A stretch of DNA of 64,000 nucleotides, from positions 9,180,001 through 9,244,000 of the forward strand of contig NZ_CP107841.1 of NCBI RefSeq assembly GCF_036346855.1. The letters run 5' to 3'. The stretch comes from Streptomyces europaeiscabiei. Lineage in GTDB: Bacteria; Actinomycetota; Actinomycetes; Streptomycetales; Streptomycetaceae. Every line of letters starts with the position of its first letter. Position 1 is the stretch's first letter. Both the position numbers and the translations under genes were made by a program. The notes below the pieces were generated by a model that was not told where the DNA came from, searched no databases, and worked only from the letters and a program-made list of their open reading frames with translations. Positions 19,077 through 27,969 of this stretch are shown here, one piece after another.

Positions 19077-20093
19077 TCAGGGCTTCAGGAGGGCCTTGAT
19101 GGCGCGGCGCTCGTCCATCGCCTTGTAGCCCTCGGCTACCTGGTCCAGGGGCAGGGCGAGGTCGAAGACCTTGCCGGGGTTGATCCGGCCGGTCAGGACC
19201 CGGTCGATCAGGTCAGGCAGGAAGCGGCGCACCGGGGCGGGGCCGCCCCGCAGGCCGACCTGGGAGAAGAACAGCTCCTGGCCCTCGACCGCAACGTCGT
19301 GCGGGACGCCGACGAAGCCCACGTTGCCGCCGGGGCGGGCGGAGTGCAGGGCCTGCCGCATGGACTCGGGGGTACCGACGCATTCCAGAACGGAGTCGGC
19401 GCCGATACCGCCGGTGAGATCCTTCACGCGGGCGATGCCGTCATCGCCGCGCTCGGTGACGATATCGGTGGCGCCGAACTCGACGGCGAGCTTCTGCCGG
19501 GACTCATGGCGGCTCATGGCGATGATCCGCTCCGCCCCGAGCTCCTTCGCGGCGATGACACCGCACAGGCCGACCGCGCCGTCACCGACGACTACAGCAG
19601 TGGAGCCGGGCTTCACCTCGGCGGCGAGGGCGGCGTACCAGCCGGTGCCCATCACATCCGAGACGGCCAGAAGACCAGGCACGAGCGCGGCGTCCGGGTG
19701 CTCGGCGGTGGCAACCAGCGTGCCGTGGGCGTTGGGGATCCGCACGTAGTCGGCCTGGCAGGTGCTCATGAACTCGCGGTGCAGGCAGGAGGACTGCCAG
19801 CCGTTCAGGCAGTTCGGGCAGGTGTTGTCCGAGGTGGCGAACGATCCGACGACGAACTGGCCCGGCTTGACGTTGGTTACCTCGCTGCCGACCTCGTCGA
19901 CGATACCGACGTACTCGTGTCCCATCGGGTGAGGCTCGTCGACGGGTTCCGCGCCACGGTAGGGCCACAGGTCCGAGCCGCACACGCAGGTGGCGACCGT
20001 GCGGATGACGGCGTCGGTCGGCCGGCTGATCGTCGGGTCGTCCAGGGTCTCGAAGCGCACGTCGCCGGGGGCGTGAATGACTGCTCCGCGCAT
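19077..20093 (-). CDS. zinc-dependent alcohol dehydrogenase (MDR family)
   Basis: The 338-residue medium-chain dehydrogenase carries the catalytic zinc motif VCGSDLWPYRG and GHEYVG, the structural zinc cysteines (DNTCPNCLNGWQSSCLH, a four-Cys loop) and the cofactor motif VVGDGAVGLCG. It would interconvert an alcohol and aldehyde/ketone with NAD(P). ATG at 20093 has GAAGGA upstream; the frame upstream lacks similarity. It is the first gene of the minus-strand run and is divergent from the XRE pair, sharing a 186-bp control region with it. Confidence 0.92.
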   Translation of the reverse strand: MRGAVIHAPGDVRFETLDDPTISRPTDAVIRTVATCVCGSDLWPYRGAEPVDEPHPMGHEYVGIVDEVGSEVTNVKPGQFVVGSFATSDNTCPNCLNGWQSSCLHREFMSTCQADYVRIPNAHGTLVATAEHPDAALVPGLLAVSDVMGTGWYAALAAEVKPGSTAVVVGDGAVGLCGVIAAKELGAERIIAMSRHESRQKLAVEFGATDIVTERGDDGIARVKDLTGGIGADSVLECVGTPESMRQALHSARPGGNVGFVGVPHDVAVEGQELFFSQVGLRGGPAPVRRFLPDLIDRVLTGRINPGKVFDLALPLDQVAEGYKAMDERRAIKALLKP

Positions 20094-20195
20094 GATTGGG
20101 TGTTTCCTTCGGTACGAGGGTCTGGAACCGCAGCCCGGACATCTGGGACGGCTGCTCGAAATCGAGCCTCGCACGCGAGGGCGGGTGCGAAAAGC

Positions 20196-20241
20196 GGAGG
20201 AATCTATCCGGGGAGAGGAACATCCAGGGAGGGAATTCTCC
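20196..20241. promoter_or_regulatory. two operator-like repeats between ADH and XRE genes
   Basis: GGAGGAATCTATCC at 20196-20209 and GGAGGGAATTCTCC at 20228-20241 match sites upstream of both MFS genes. One lies about 103 bp from the ADH start and the other 39 bp from the first XRE gene, so one regulator could control both directions. Confidence 0.5.
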
Positions 20242-20279
20242 CCCCTTCCCCAGGTGCGATCGATGTAATGCTGGGAAGC

Positions 20280-21152
20280 ATGACCAGTGATCTCGCCCCG
20301 AACGAAATGGGAGAATTCCTCAAGAGGCGCCGCTCACAGCTGAGCCCGCTCACGGTCGGACTCCCGTCGACCAGCCGACCCCGCCGAGTTGAAGGACTGC
20401 GCCGCGAGGAGGTCGCTCAGCTCGCCTCCATCAGCACGGACTACTACACCCGGCTCGAGCAGGGCCGTATGCAGGCGTCCGCTCCCGTGCTGGACACCAT
20501 CGCCCGCGTCCTCCACCTGGACGACGACGAGCGGGACCATCTCTTCCAGCTCGCGGGCAAGACCACCGTGCGCACGCGGCGCCGTGGCGTGCAGAAAGTC
20601 CAGCCTCAGCTGCAACGCGTGCTGGACGACCTCACCGCCACCCCGGCCATCGTGCAGGGGCGGCGCGGGGACATCCTGGCGTGGAACGCGCTGGCGGCCG
20701 CCCTGGTCACGGATTTCTCCCGTATTCCGGAGAAGCACCGCAACTACCCGCGGCTCATCTTCACCGATCCGGCGATGCGCAGCCTGTACGCCGACTGGGA
20801 GGGCTCGGCGCGGATCGCCGTGGCGCAGGTGCGGATGGAGGCGGCGAAGTATCCACAGGATCCCCGTCTGATCGCCCTGGTCGGTGAACTGTCCTTGCAC
20901 GACCAGCAGTTCGCCCAGTGGTGGAGCGACCACCGCGTCGCTGCTCGCTCCGTGGGCACCAAGACCCTGATCCATCCGGTCGTGGGCGAGATCACCCTCG
21001 ACTGCGACACCCTCACTGCCAGCACCGACCTCGATCAATACATGACGGTCTGGACCGCCGCCCCGGGATCCCCCGCGCACGACCAGCTGCGCATCCTCGC
21101 CTCGTGGGCCGCCGACCAGAACCTGTCGGCCTCGTCAGGATGGGAAGCATGA
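20280..21152 (+). CDS. XRE-family regulator with MmyB-like ligand-binding domain (copy 1)
   Basis: The 290-residue regulator has an N-terminal helix-turn-helix (VEGLRREEVAQLASISTDYY, then TRLEQGR) and the MmyB-like C-terminal domain with ILAWNALAAALVTDF and RNYPRLIFTDP. Such proteins usually repress an adjacent dehydrogenase or transporter gene and respond to a small molecule. ATG at 20280 is used; an ATG 12 nt upstream is in frame. Its stop overlaps the start of copy 2 (ATGA). Positions 20601-20869 are identical to copy 2. Confidence 0.92.
   Translation: MTSDLAPNEMGEFLKRRRSQLSPLTVGLPSTSRPRRVEGLRREEVAQLASISTDYYTRLEQGRMQASAPVLDTIARVLHLDDDERDHLFQLAGKTTVRTRRRGVQKVQPQLQRVLDDLTATPAIVQGRRGDILAWNALAAALVTDFSRIPEKHRNYPRLIFTDPAMRSLYADWEGSARIAVAQVRMEAAKYPQDPRLIALVGELSLHDQQFAQWWSDHRVAARSVGTKTLIHPVVGEITLDCDTLTASTDLDQYMTVWTAAPGSPAHDQLRILASWAADQNLSASSGWEA
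20601..20869 (+). repeat. 269-bp segment identical between the two XRE genes (copy 1)
   Basis: Every base from 20601 to 20869 equals 21470-21738 (offset 869), whereas sequence on both sides differs at many positions. The sharp edges suggest gene conversion between tandem paralogues. Confidence 0.92.
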
Positions 21153-22018
21153 CCAGCAACGTTCCTCTCAATGAGCTGGGCGAGTTCCTCAAGAAGCGCC
21201 GTTCGGAACTGAGCCCACGCACGGTCGGGCTGCCCGAGACGGGCGGGCCACGCCGGGTGGACGGGCTGCGCCGTGAGGAAGTCGCTCAGCTCGCCTCGAT
21301 CAGCACGGACTACTACACGCGTCTTGAGCAGGGCCGTATGCAGGCGTCCGCCCCTGTGCTGGACATCCTCGCCCGCGTCCTCCACCTGGACGACGACGAG
21401 CGGGGCTATCTGTTCCAGCTCGCGGGCAAGACCACCACCCGCACCCGGCGTCACGGCAGGCAGAAGGTACAGCCTCAGCTGCAACGCGTGCTGGACGACC
21501 TCACCGCCACCCCGGCCATCGTGCAGGGGCGGCGCGGGGACATCCTGGCGTGGAACGCGCTGGCGGCCGCCCTGGTCACGGATTTCTCCCGTATTCCGGA
21601 GAAGCACCGCAACTACCCGCGGCTCATCTTCACCGATCCGGCGATGCGCAGCCTGTACGCCGACTGGGAGGGCTCGGCGCGGATCGCCGTGGCGCAGGTG
21701 CGGATGGAGGCGGCGAAGTATCCACAGGATCCCCGTCTCATCGAGCTGGTCGGTGAGCTCTCCACGCGGGACAAGCAGTTCGCCCAGTGGTGGGGCGACC
21801 ACAAGGTCGCCGCCCGCACCGTGGGCACCAAGACCCTCAACCATCCGGTCGTCGGAGAACTCGTCCTGGACTGGGACACCCTCACCGCCAACACCGATCC
21901 CGACCAGCACCTGACCGTCTGGACCGCCGCCCCCGGTTCCCCCACCCACGAGCGGCTGCGCATCCTCGCCTCCTGGGCCGCCGACCAGAACATGGCGCCC
22001 TCTTCGTCGCTCCGCTGA
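21149..22018 (+). CDS. XRE-family regulator with MmyB-like ligand-binding domain (copy 2)
   Basis: This 289-residue paralogue of the preceding gene has the same architecture and overlaps it by ATGA, which fixes the start. The first and last thirds differ from copy 1 by scattered substitutions, while the middle is identical at DNA level. The two may form heterodimers or recognise the same sites with different ligands. It converges with the second MFS gene. Confidence 0.92.
   Translation: MTSNVPLNELGEFLKKRRSELSPRTVGLPETGGPRRVDGLRREEVAQLASISTDYYTRLEQGRMQASAPVLDILARVLHLDDDERGYLFQLAGKTTTRTRRHGRQKVQPQLQRVLDDLTATPAIVQGRRGDILAWNALAAALVTDFSRIPEKHRNYPRLIFTDPAMRSLYADWEGSARIAVAQVRMEAAKYPQDPRLIELVGELSTRDKQFAQWWGDHKVAARTVGTKTLNHPVVGELVLDWDTLTANTDPDQHLTVWTAAPGSPTHERLRILASWAADQNMAPSSSLR
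21470..21738 (+). repeat. 269-bp segment identical between the two XRE genes (copy 2)
   Basis: Partner of 20601-20869. It covers the first half of the MmyB-like domain, so both regulators share exactly the same core of the ligand-binding region. Confidence 0.92.
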
Positions 22019-22127
22019 CCGGTGACGCCCCTGGACCGACGGTGTGACCCCGCCGGGCTGAACCTCACGCTCTGCTGGTCCGCGAGCGCGACCTGCTGCT
22101 CACGTGTGGGACGAGCCGAGCGCCGCG

Positions 22128-23378
22128 TCAGCCGATGTCCTGAGTGCCGCAACCGACCGGCTGGTCTGCGGCTGCCCGAGGCTGAGGCGGGGGCGCCTCG
22201 GTGCGGGTGGCGCGCATCAGCGCGAGTACGGTCAGCGGTACGAGGGCGAGAGCGACCGCCACCGTGCCGACCAGCGGGGGCCCTGCTTGCCCGAGTGGTG
22301 AGGACAGGGCGATGCCCGCCGTCCAGGAGCCGATGGCGATACCCATATTGGGTGCTGAGCCACTGAGGCCGGAGACGAGGTTAGGCGCGGAGCTGGAGAA
22401 GCGCAGGGCCAGCGCTCCGAGCACCGGGGTCGCGGCGAAGCCGGTCATCGCCATGAGTGTCACCAGAATGACGGCCGCCACGGGGTTCGGGGAGAGCAAG
22501 GTCAACAACAGCAGGACCAGTGTGGTCGTGGCAGCGGAGGTGATGAGCGTGGCAAGGGGGCGGCGGTCGCCCAGGCGTCCGCCGACCGTGGTGCCCAGCA
22601 GGGCGCCCAGACCGTAGCCGGTCAGAACCATGGGCACGGCTCCATGGGGGATGCCGGCCCGTTCGGTGAGCAGGGGCGAGATGTAGGTGTACGTCGCCAG
22701 GAAACCGCCCATCAGCAGCGTCATGGAACTCAGCGTCAGCCAGACCCGGACATCGCGCAGCGCGGCGAACTCGGCCCGGACGGAAGGCGCTTCGCGCCGC
22801 TCGTCGGCAGGGATGTACCGGCCGATGACCGCCGCCGCGCCGGCCGACAGCGCGGCGAGCACCCAGAACGGCCCGCGCCAGCCCGACAGCTGTCCCAGCC
22901 ACGCGCCCAGCGGTACGCCGGCCACGGTGGCCACGGTCAGACCTCCCAAGAGCATGCTCAGGGCCCGTGACGTCGCTGCCGGACCTGCCGCGGTCGTGGC
23001 CACGATCGCGCCGACGCACCAGAAGGTCCCGGTGGCCAGCGCGGTCACCACGCGGGCCGCGAGCACGAGAGCGAAGGACTGGCTGAGCGCGGCGACCAGG
23101 TGGCCGAGGGCGAAGACGACGAGCGCGAGGATCAGCGTGGAGCGCCGCGGCAGGCGCAACGTCGCGATGGCCATCACCGGCGCCCCGACGATCATGCCTG
23201 CCGCGAACGCCGTGATCAGCAGTCCTGCCTGAGAGACGCTGACATGCAGATCGTCGGCGATCTCGGGCAGCAGGCCCGCGATGACGAATTCGGTGGTGCC
23301 CATGAGGAATGTTCCGGCGGACAGCACCAGGACGACGAAGGGCAGTTTGTGGGGTCGGCCGTCGGTCGTGGGCGACAT
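22128..23378 (-). CDS. MFS transporter (DHA1), paralogue of 16338-17597
   Basis: The 416-residue exporter shares the opening LPFVVLVLSAGTFLMGTTEF and loop motifs with the other MFS protein of this window but is clearly diverged. Twelve hydrophobic segments are evident. ATG at 23378 is chosen because upstream residues show no family match. It points toward the XRE genes. An operator-like site at 23468-23481 is 90 bp upstream. Confidence 0.92.
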   Translation of the reverse strand: MSPTTDGRPHKLPFVVLVLSAGTFLMGTTEFVIAGLLPEIADDLHVSVSQAGLLITAFAAGMIVGAPVMAIATLRLPRRSTLILALVVFALGHLVAALSQSFALVLAARVVTALATGTFWCVGAIVATTAAGPAATSRALSMLLGGLTVATVAGVPLGAWLGQLSGWRGPFWVLAALSAGAAAVIGRYIPADERREAPSVRAEFAALRDVRVWLTLSSMTLLMGGFLATYTYISPLLTERAGIPHGAVPMVLTGYGLGALLGTTVGGRLGDRRPLATLITSAATTTLVLLLLTLLSPNPVAAVILVTLMAMTGFAATPVLGALALRFSSSAPNLVSGLSGSAPNMGIAIGSWTAGIALSSPLGQAGPPLVGTVAVALALVPLTVLALMRATRTEAPPPQPRAAADQPVGCGTQDIG

Positions 23379-23467
23379 TCGGTGGCATTCTCTTTTCCGG
23401 GCGATGTGCGACCGCTGCAAGGTGAGGACGCCGTAGAGCATCGCATCGCACGGGCGTTCTGTGAGGG

Positions 23468-23481
23468 GGAGGAATCTCTCC
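23468..23481 (-). promoter_or_regulatory. operator-like site GGAGGAATCTCTCC upstream of second MFS gene
   Basis: It differs from the site at 20196-20209 by one base and shares the GGAG...TCTCC arms with the others, supporting a common regulator for both MFS genes and the ADH/XRE intergenic region. Confidence 0.5.
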
Positions 23482-23947
23482 CTGCCTCGCGGCGGAGCGA
23501 CGAGTGGTTTTCCTTTTCGACAGCTGCGATTTACCGGTGAGGAACTGACTCGTCCTGGAGGAGACCAGCAGGCCACGTGACCTGCTGCGTTGAGCGGTTG
23601 TGGCTTGTTGCCCTGGGCATATGGGCTTTTCTGCTGTTGCACGACTCATGCCTCGTTGATGCAGCTGGAAGTCCCTGAAGAGTCGCAGAGGACTCCCATT
23701 GCCGACAGCCACTCCTTCCGCTCCAGGTGCGGGAAGACACGACAAGGGCTCCAGCCGGACAGACCCGCCCTGTCTGGATCCACCCCCGCGCCGATGGGGC
23801 GCGAACCGCTCCTACCCCTGGGCCCAGGGCGTCGGCGTAGTCGTCGGGCGTCCGTTTCGTGATCACGTGAGCTGAAGGAGAGCGAGCGGACGGTTCCCTG
23901 CTCACGGACGTACGCCTCACAGCTGTTGCGTCTGCCAGCACCATCAG
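23482..23947. other. gap without a supported gene
   Basis: Frames here have no recognisable similarity. The stretch separates the upstream region of the second MFS gene from the split hypothetical gene. Confidence 0.35.
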
Positions 23948-24534
23948 GTGGAGCGAGCCGAACTGCGCTGGGGGATGATCTCCTGCGTGGCTGAAGAGGC
24001 GGGTACTGGTGCGGACGACGCTTGTGTATGGGATGAGCGACTGGGCTGGGCGTTCGGACTGATAGCGGATGATCCGGCTGCGAGGACCGCAGCGCTTGCC
24101 CATCTGGCTGAGGCACGGAGGCAGGTCGTGTTCACGCTCGGTCGGTTCAACGAGATGTGGCGGCTGACGCGGCCCCTGGGAGCGGACGAACAGTACCGGG
24201 AGCCGGCCTTCCTCAAGGCGCGTCGGAGGTATCAGCAGGCGCAGAGACGTTCGCTGCCTGACGGGCTGTGGGGTCGCCCTGCGAGCGAGGATCTGGCGAC
24301 TTGGCCGGGGTTGCCCTATGCGTTGCTCTTCCTGGAGTGGGAAGCGAGATTCCCGCAGGACTGGACGCAGCATGCGAAGGCGTGGGGTACGAAGCAGAGC
24401 CTGATCCGGGAGGTGGCCCGTGCTTGCCAGGAGGAGGCGATCAAGGCGAAGCTCACCGACCTGGTCGAGATCGTCGTCCACCGTGCGTATCGCTGTGAGC
24501 TGCCCCGAGTTTCGTAGAGTCCGGTGATCTTGCT

Positions 24535-25419
24535 TCAGGCGGACTGCGGGGTGGCTTCCCGTTGCCGCCACCACTCGCGTTCGTACTCGGCGGGCGGTAC
24601 GTAGTCGAGGGCGGAGTGGAGCCGTTCCTCGTTGTACCAGGTGACCCACTGGAAGATCGCCCGCTCGACCTGGTCGACGTCCCGCCACGGTCCTTGCATC
24701 TCGATCAGCTCGGCCTTGAAGGTGCCGTTCAGCGCCTCGGCCATCGCGTTGTCGTAGCTGTCCGCGACCGAGCCGACCGAGGCTGAAGCCCCGATCTCGG
24801 ACAGCCTCTCCGTATACCGAATTGACACGTATTGCGACCCACGGTCGCTGTGATGAATGAGGCCGGAGTCCTTCTTGATCCGGCGTCTCCACAACGCCAT
24901 CTCCAGTGCGTCCAAAGGCAGTTCGGTCCGCATGTGGTTCGCGACCTGCCAGCCGACAATCATCCGCGAGTACACGTCCAGGACGAACGCCACGTACGCC
25001 CAGCCGGACCAGGTGCGCACATACGTCATGTCCGCCACCCACAGCTGATCCGGCCGCGAGGCCGTGAAGTCGCGGTCGACCAGGTCCGGCGGCCTGGGTG
25101 CCGACGGCTCCGGCACCGTGGTGCGGCGACGCTGCCCGCGGATCACGCCCTCCAGGCCCAGCTCACGCATCAGCCGCTCGACGGTGCAGCGTGCCACGAG
25201 AACGCCCTTGCGCCTGAGCGCGCGGGTGATCCGGCGGACACCATAGGTGCCGCCGGACTCGGCATGGACCTGTTCGATCAGCGGCATCAGCTGGTCGTCG
25301 CGCAGTCGGCGGGCCGACTTCGGCCGCTTCTTGCGCGCGTAGTACGCCGACTCCGACAGCCCCAGCACCCGGCAGGCGAACCCGACCCCGAGACCCTTGT
25401 CCTTGAGGTGCTCGATCAC
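24535..25419 (-). CDS. IS3-family transposase OrfB (integrase core)
   Basis: The 294-residue protein contains an HTH_21-type N-terminal region (GTYGVRRITRALRRKG) and the retroviral-type integrase core with the DDE residues in LWVADMTYV, IHHSDRGSQYVS and NAMAEALNGTFKAELI, followed by TWYNEERLHSALDYVPP. All catalytic residues are present, so the element may be active. GTG start at 25419. Confidence 0.93.
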   Translation of the reverse strand: MIEHLKDKGLGVGFACRVLGLSESAYYARKKRPKSARRLRDDQLMPLIEQVHAESGGTYGVRRITRALRRKGVLVARCTVERLMRELGLEGVIRGQRRRTTVPEPSAPRPPDLVDRDFTASRPDQLWVADMTYVRTWSGWAYVAFVLDVYSRMIVGWQVANHMRTELPLDALEMALWRRRIKKDSGLIHHSDRGSQYVSIRYTERLSEIGASASVGSVADSYDNAMAEALNGTFKAELIEMQGPWRDVDQVERAIFQWVTWYNEERLHSALDYVPPAEYEREWWRQREATPQSA

Positions 25420-25727
25420 CTGGTCGGCCTCGTCCGGGGACGGTCGAGTTCGGCCGCAAAAAACGCGCTCGCGGCTTTGAGGATCTCATTCGCCCGCCTC
25501 AACTCCGCTACTTCTTTGCGGAGTTGCTTCAGTTCCTCGTGCTCGGCGGTGGTCAGCCGGTCGTCGCGCTCGCCGGCGTCCGCCTCGGCCTGGCGGACCC
25601 AGCCTCGCAGAGCTTCCTTGTGGATGCCCAGGTCTTTGGCGACGTGCGCGATCGGCCGGCCCGTGGTGCGGACCTCGCGGACGGCCCGCTCGCGGAGCTC
25701 GTCCGGGTATTTGCGTGGTGCTGGCAC
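25416..25727 (-). CDS. IS3-family transposase OrfA
   Basis: The 103-residue protein has the IS3 OrfA helix-turn-helix (PIAHVAKDLGIHKEALRGWV) followed by a leucine-zipper-like segment (AEHEELKQLRKEVAELRR) and the ending NEILKAASAFFAAELDRP. It binds element ends and normally makes a fused OrfAB by -1 frameshifting; a run of six T on the coding strand just before the end is a possible slip site. It overlaps orfB by 4 nt. Confidence 0.92.
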   Translation of the reverse strand: MPAPRKYPDELRERAVREVRTTGRPIAHVAKDLGIHKEALRGWVRQAEADAGERDDRLTTAEHEELKQLRKEVAELRRANEILKAASAFFAAELDRPRTRPTR

Positions 25728-26078
25728 TGCTCGTGGTTCTCCTTCGGGCCAGGATCATAAGCCTGGCTTCAGGGACTCCACGAATCCGGGGTCAGCTCAC
25801 TGCAAGGACCGCGAGTACGTGTGGGTTGCCCGGGCTGTCGGCAGCGCTGACCTGCGCGGCAGGCTCGATCGGGCAGCCGATTCCGACAGTCCGTGGGCCC
25901 GGTGCCATGCAGGGTATGTGCTCTGGCTCCTTGAGCGCCCTGACTTGCCGAACACCCGTCATGTCTGGCAGGCCTGGGTGGCAGACAAGGCTGCGGCGTT
26001 GATGTGACCTGAGGACGATGCCGGGAAGGTCCCGTGATCATGGAGTGCTCTACGCCCTCGTGACCTGCCTGGAAGACC

Positions 26079-26505
26079 GTGCCTGCCGACGCATCATCCG
26101 TGATCCCGCTCGCCCTGGATCAGCTCCGAGGGCATCTCGACGTCGGCGCCGACGAGGTGCCCGGCCTGCTGGAGCGGCTGACCCAGGTTCCGGACCCGCG
26201 CGATCCGCGCGGAGTGCGGCACGCCCTGTCCGTCGTCCTCGCGCTGGCCGCGTGCGCGGTGCTGGCCGGGGCGACCTCGCTGCTGGCAGTCGGCGAGTGG
26301 ATCGCGGACGCGCCGCCGCAGGTACTGGAGGGACTCGGTGTGTGCCCTGATCCGGTGTTGCCTCGGCGGCTGGTCCCGGCCGAGGCAACGGTCCGCCGGC
26401 TGCTGACCCGCATCGACGGAGACGCCCTGGACCGGACGGCTTGCGGATCGTCGGCCTGCGAGCGCCGGGCTGCGCGGGACTGTCCGTGGACGGCAACGCG
26501 GCTAG
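26079..26505 (+). pseudogene. ISAs1-family transposase N-terminal remnant, interrupted by IS5 element
   Basis: The N-terminal part of an ISAs1-type transposase is clear: LLERLTQVPDPRDPRGVRHA, then VVLALAACAVLAGATSLLAVGEW and a PAEATVRRLLTRIDGDALDR block. After that the frame wobbles (LSVDGN appears one frame over) and the IS5 element begins. Sequence after the element offers only a doubtful continuation, and the catalytic domain is lost. Confidence 0.75.
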
Positions 26506-27508
26506 GCCGTTTCTGATGGCTCTTGGTGGGCTGGGTGGATCTCGTACTCGGCCGGGCAGGACGCCCGTATGGTGCGGCGACACGAGCTCACGGACGCGCA
26601 GTGGCAGAAGATCGAACCCCTCCTGCCCGGCAACGGCAAACCGGGCGGGCAGTGGGCGGATCACCGCAGGGTGATCAACGGGGTGCTGTTCCGGGCCCGG
26701 ACCGGGGTGCCCTGGCCTGACCTCCCGGACCGGTACGGGCCCTGGCAGACCGTCTACGAACGGCATCGCCGCTGGTCAGCCGACGGCACCTGGAAGAGCG
26801 TCCTTCAGGAGTTACAGATCGAGGCCGATGCCGACGACCCGGACGGGACGCTTGCCCGCCGGGCGGAGCGTCAGGAGTGGGCGGTGAACATCGACTCGAC
26901 TTCCTGCCGGGCGCATCATCACGCGGCCGGCGCGCCCCGCAAACCTCCAGCGGACTACCCGCAAAAGGGGGCGGGACGCGTGAGGAAGCAGATGGGCGCG
27001 AGGCGTTGGGACGCTCGCGGGGCGGGCTGACCAGCAAGGTCCATCTGCTCTCCGACGACCGGGCCCGCCCGCTGCACTGGCTGACCTCACCCGGCCAGCG
27101 AGGTGACAGCCCGATGTTCGCTCCGGTGCTGGACGGCTTGCGCATCCGGCGCCGCGGACCGGGCCGTCCGCGCAGCCGGCCGGACCGGGTGCGCGGCGAC
27201 AAGGCCTACTCCAGCCGCGACAACCGCGCCTACCTGCGTCGGCGCGGGATCAAGGCCACCATCGCTCAGCCCGATGACCAGCGACTCCACCGCAAGCGCC
27301 GGGGACGAGCCGGTGGCCGACCCCCGGCCTTCGACAAGGCCCAGTACCGCCGTCGCAACGCGGTCGAGCGGTGCGTGAACAAGTGGAAGCAGTTCCGCGC
27401 GGTGGCCACCCGGTACGACAAGCGCGACTACATCTTCAACGGCACCCTGACCGTCACCGCGGTCGTCATCTGGCTCCGCGACACCGTCCAAGAGCCATCA
27501 GAAACGGC
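26506..27508 (+). mobile_element. IS5-family insertion sequence, complete
   Basis: Perfect inverted repeats of about 19 bp (GCCGTTTCTGATGGCTCTT at 26506-26524 and its complement at the right end) bound the element. CTAG is present at 26502-26505 and 27509-27512, a target duplication of the YTAR type common for IS5 relatives (a 2-bp TA duplication cannot be distinguished). Two overlapping transposase frames fill it. Confidence 0.88.
26569..27030 (+). CDS. IS5-family transposase, upstream frame
   Basis: The 153-residue frame has the IS5 N-terminal domain (ELTDAQWQKIEPLLPG, NGVLFRARTGVPWPDLPDRYGPW) and the first catalytic Asp in VNIDSTSCRAH. It overlaps the downstream frame by 154 bp. At 26963-26971 an AAAAGGGGG run would let ribosomes slip by -1, giving a full DDE transposase; past it this frame reads nonsense and stops. 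Confidence 0.88.
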   Translation: MVRRHELTDAQWQKIEPLLPGNGKPGGQWADHRRVINGVLFRARTGVPWPDLPDRYGPWQTVYERHRRWSADGTWKSVLQELQIEADADDPDGTLARRAERQEWAVNIDSTSCRAHHHAAGAPRKPPADYPQKGAGRVRKQMGARRWDARGAG

Positions 27509-27512
27509 CTAG
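26877..27512 (+). CDS. IS5-family transposase, downstream frame
   Basis: The meaningful part begins after the slip site (about 26965) with REALGRSRGGLTSKVHLLSD and includes the second Asp in VRGDKAYSS and the Glu in RNAVERCVNKWKQFR. It is probably made only as a frameshift fusion with the preceding frame. Its TAG stop at 27510-27512 is in the duplicated target, not in the element, because the frame reads through the right inverted repeat. Confidence 0.85.
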   Translation: MGGEHRLDFLPGASSRGRRAPQTSSGLPAKGGGTREEADGREALGRSRGGLTSKVHLLSDDRARPLHWLTSPGQRGDSPMFAPVLDGLRIRRRGPGRPRSRPDRVRGDKAYSSRDNRAYLRRRGIKATIAQPDDQRLHRKRRGRAGGRPPAFDKAQYRRRNAVERCVNKWKQFRAVATRYDKRDYIFNGTLTVTAVVIWLRDTVQEPSETA

Positions 27513-27969
27513 GGCTCGGGCTCGGGAGCCGGCCACAGCCATCATGGGGTGCTGAGCCCGGGACAGGAGTTCTCGGGGCGTCGGCGGTCGGATCTGCTGG
27601 ATAGGAGAGGTGCGCCTGGGAGTCTGCTCAACTGCCCCTTTCCGAGGGCACGGTCGGCGACCAGGCAGGCGGGGAGAGGACACGGCACCGACGGTCGGCG
27701 GCCGCACGGACGACAACGTGGGTACCACGACGGCGTTCTGCCACAGCTGGTTCATGGCGCTCCCCATGATGGACCTGTCCGCATCGGAATCCGAGATCTC
27801 GAGGTCACCGACCCACCACCACACCGCTACGGCCGCCATCGCCCCCCGTCCCGCCGCGCGCAGACGAGGGGCCCTCCGAGGTCTGTCGCAAGTTTTTTAG
27901 ACTTGTCTGGGAGATCCGCATTCGGGACGAGGGCCGGCCGAGCCGAAGATCCGGCCTGGAAAGAAATGA
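27513..27969. other. gap without a supported gene
   Basis: A few codons after the IS5 element (ARAREPATAI in one frame) might continue the ISAs1 remnant, but similarity fades at once. No other gene is supported in either strand. Confidence 0.35.

Larger units (their letters stand above)
24496..25799 (-). mobile_element. IS3-family insertion sequence, complete
   Basis: The 1304-bp element begins TGAGCTG and ends CAGCTCA, with imperfect inverted repeats of about 28 bp (24496-24522 and 25773-25799) and a 3-bp direct repeat CTG on each side (24493-24495 and 25800-25802). It holds the usual orfA and orfB, both minus strand. TG...CA ends and a 3-bp duplication fit IS3. Confidence 0.9.
23948..26007 (+). 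pseudogene. hypothetical protein gene split by IS3 element
   Basis: The left part (23948-24495) encodes about 182 residues with no recognised domain but normal codon use, including YALLFLEWEARFPQDW and ending VVHRAYR. The right part (from 25803) continues KDREYVWVARAVGSADLRG to the stop at 26005-26007. Removing the IS3 element (24496-25799) and one CTG copy rejoins the frame exactly and gives about 250 residues. As found, the left part ends in a few element-derived residues. I do not know its function. The GTG start is the first in frame; an earlier start is possible. Confidence 0.8.

Noticed and set aside
24832..26007. 391-codon plus-strand frame crossing the IS3 element
   Set aside because: Most of it is antisense to orfB/orfA; only the last about 68 codons are real, as the 3' part of the split hypothetical gene.
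27498..27839. Minus-strand 113-codon frame after the IS5 element
   Set aside because: It begins in anonymous sequence and ends inside the IS5 terminal repeat, with no similarity or ribosome site.
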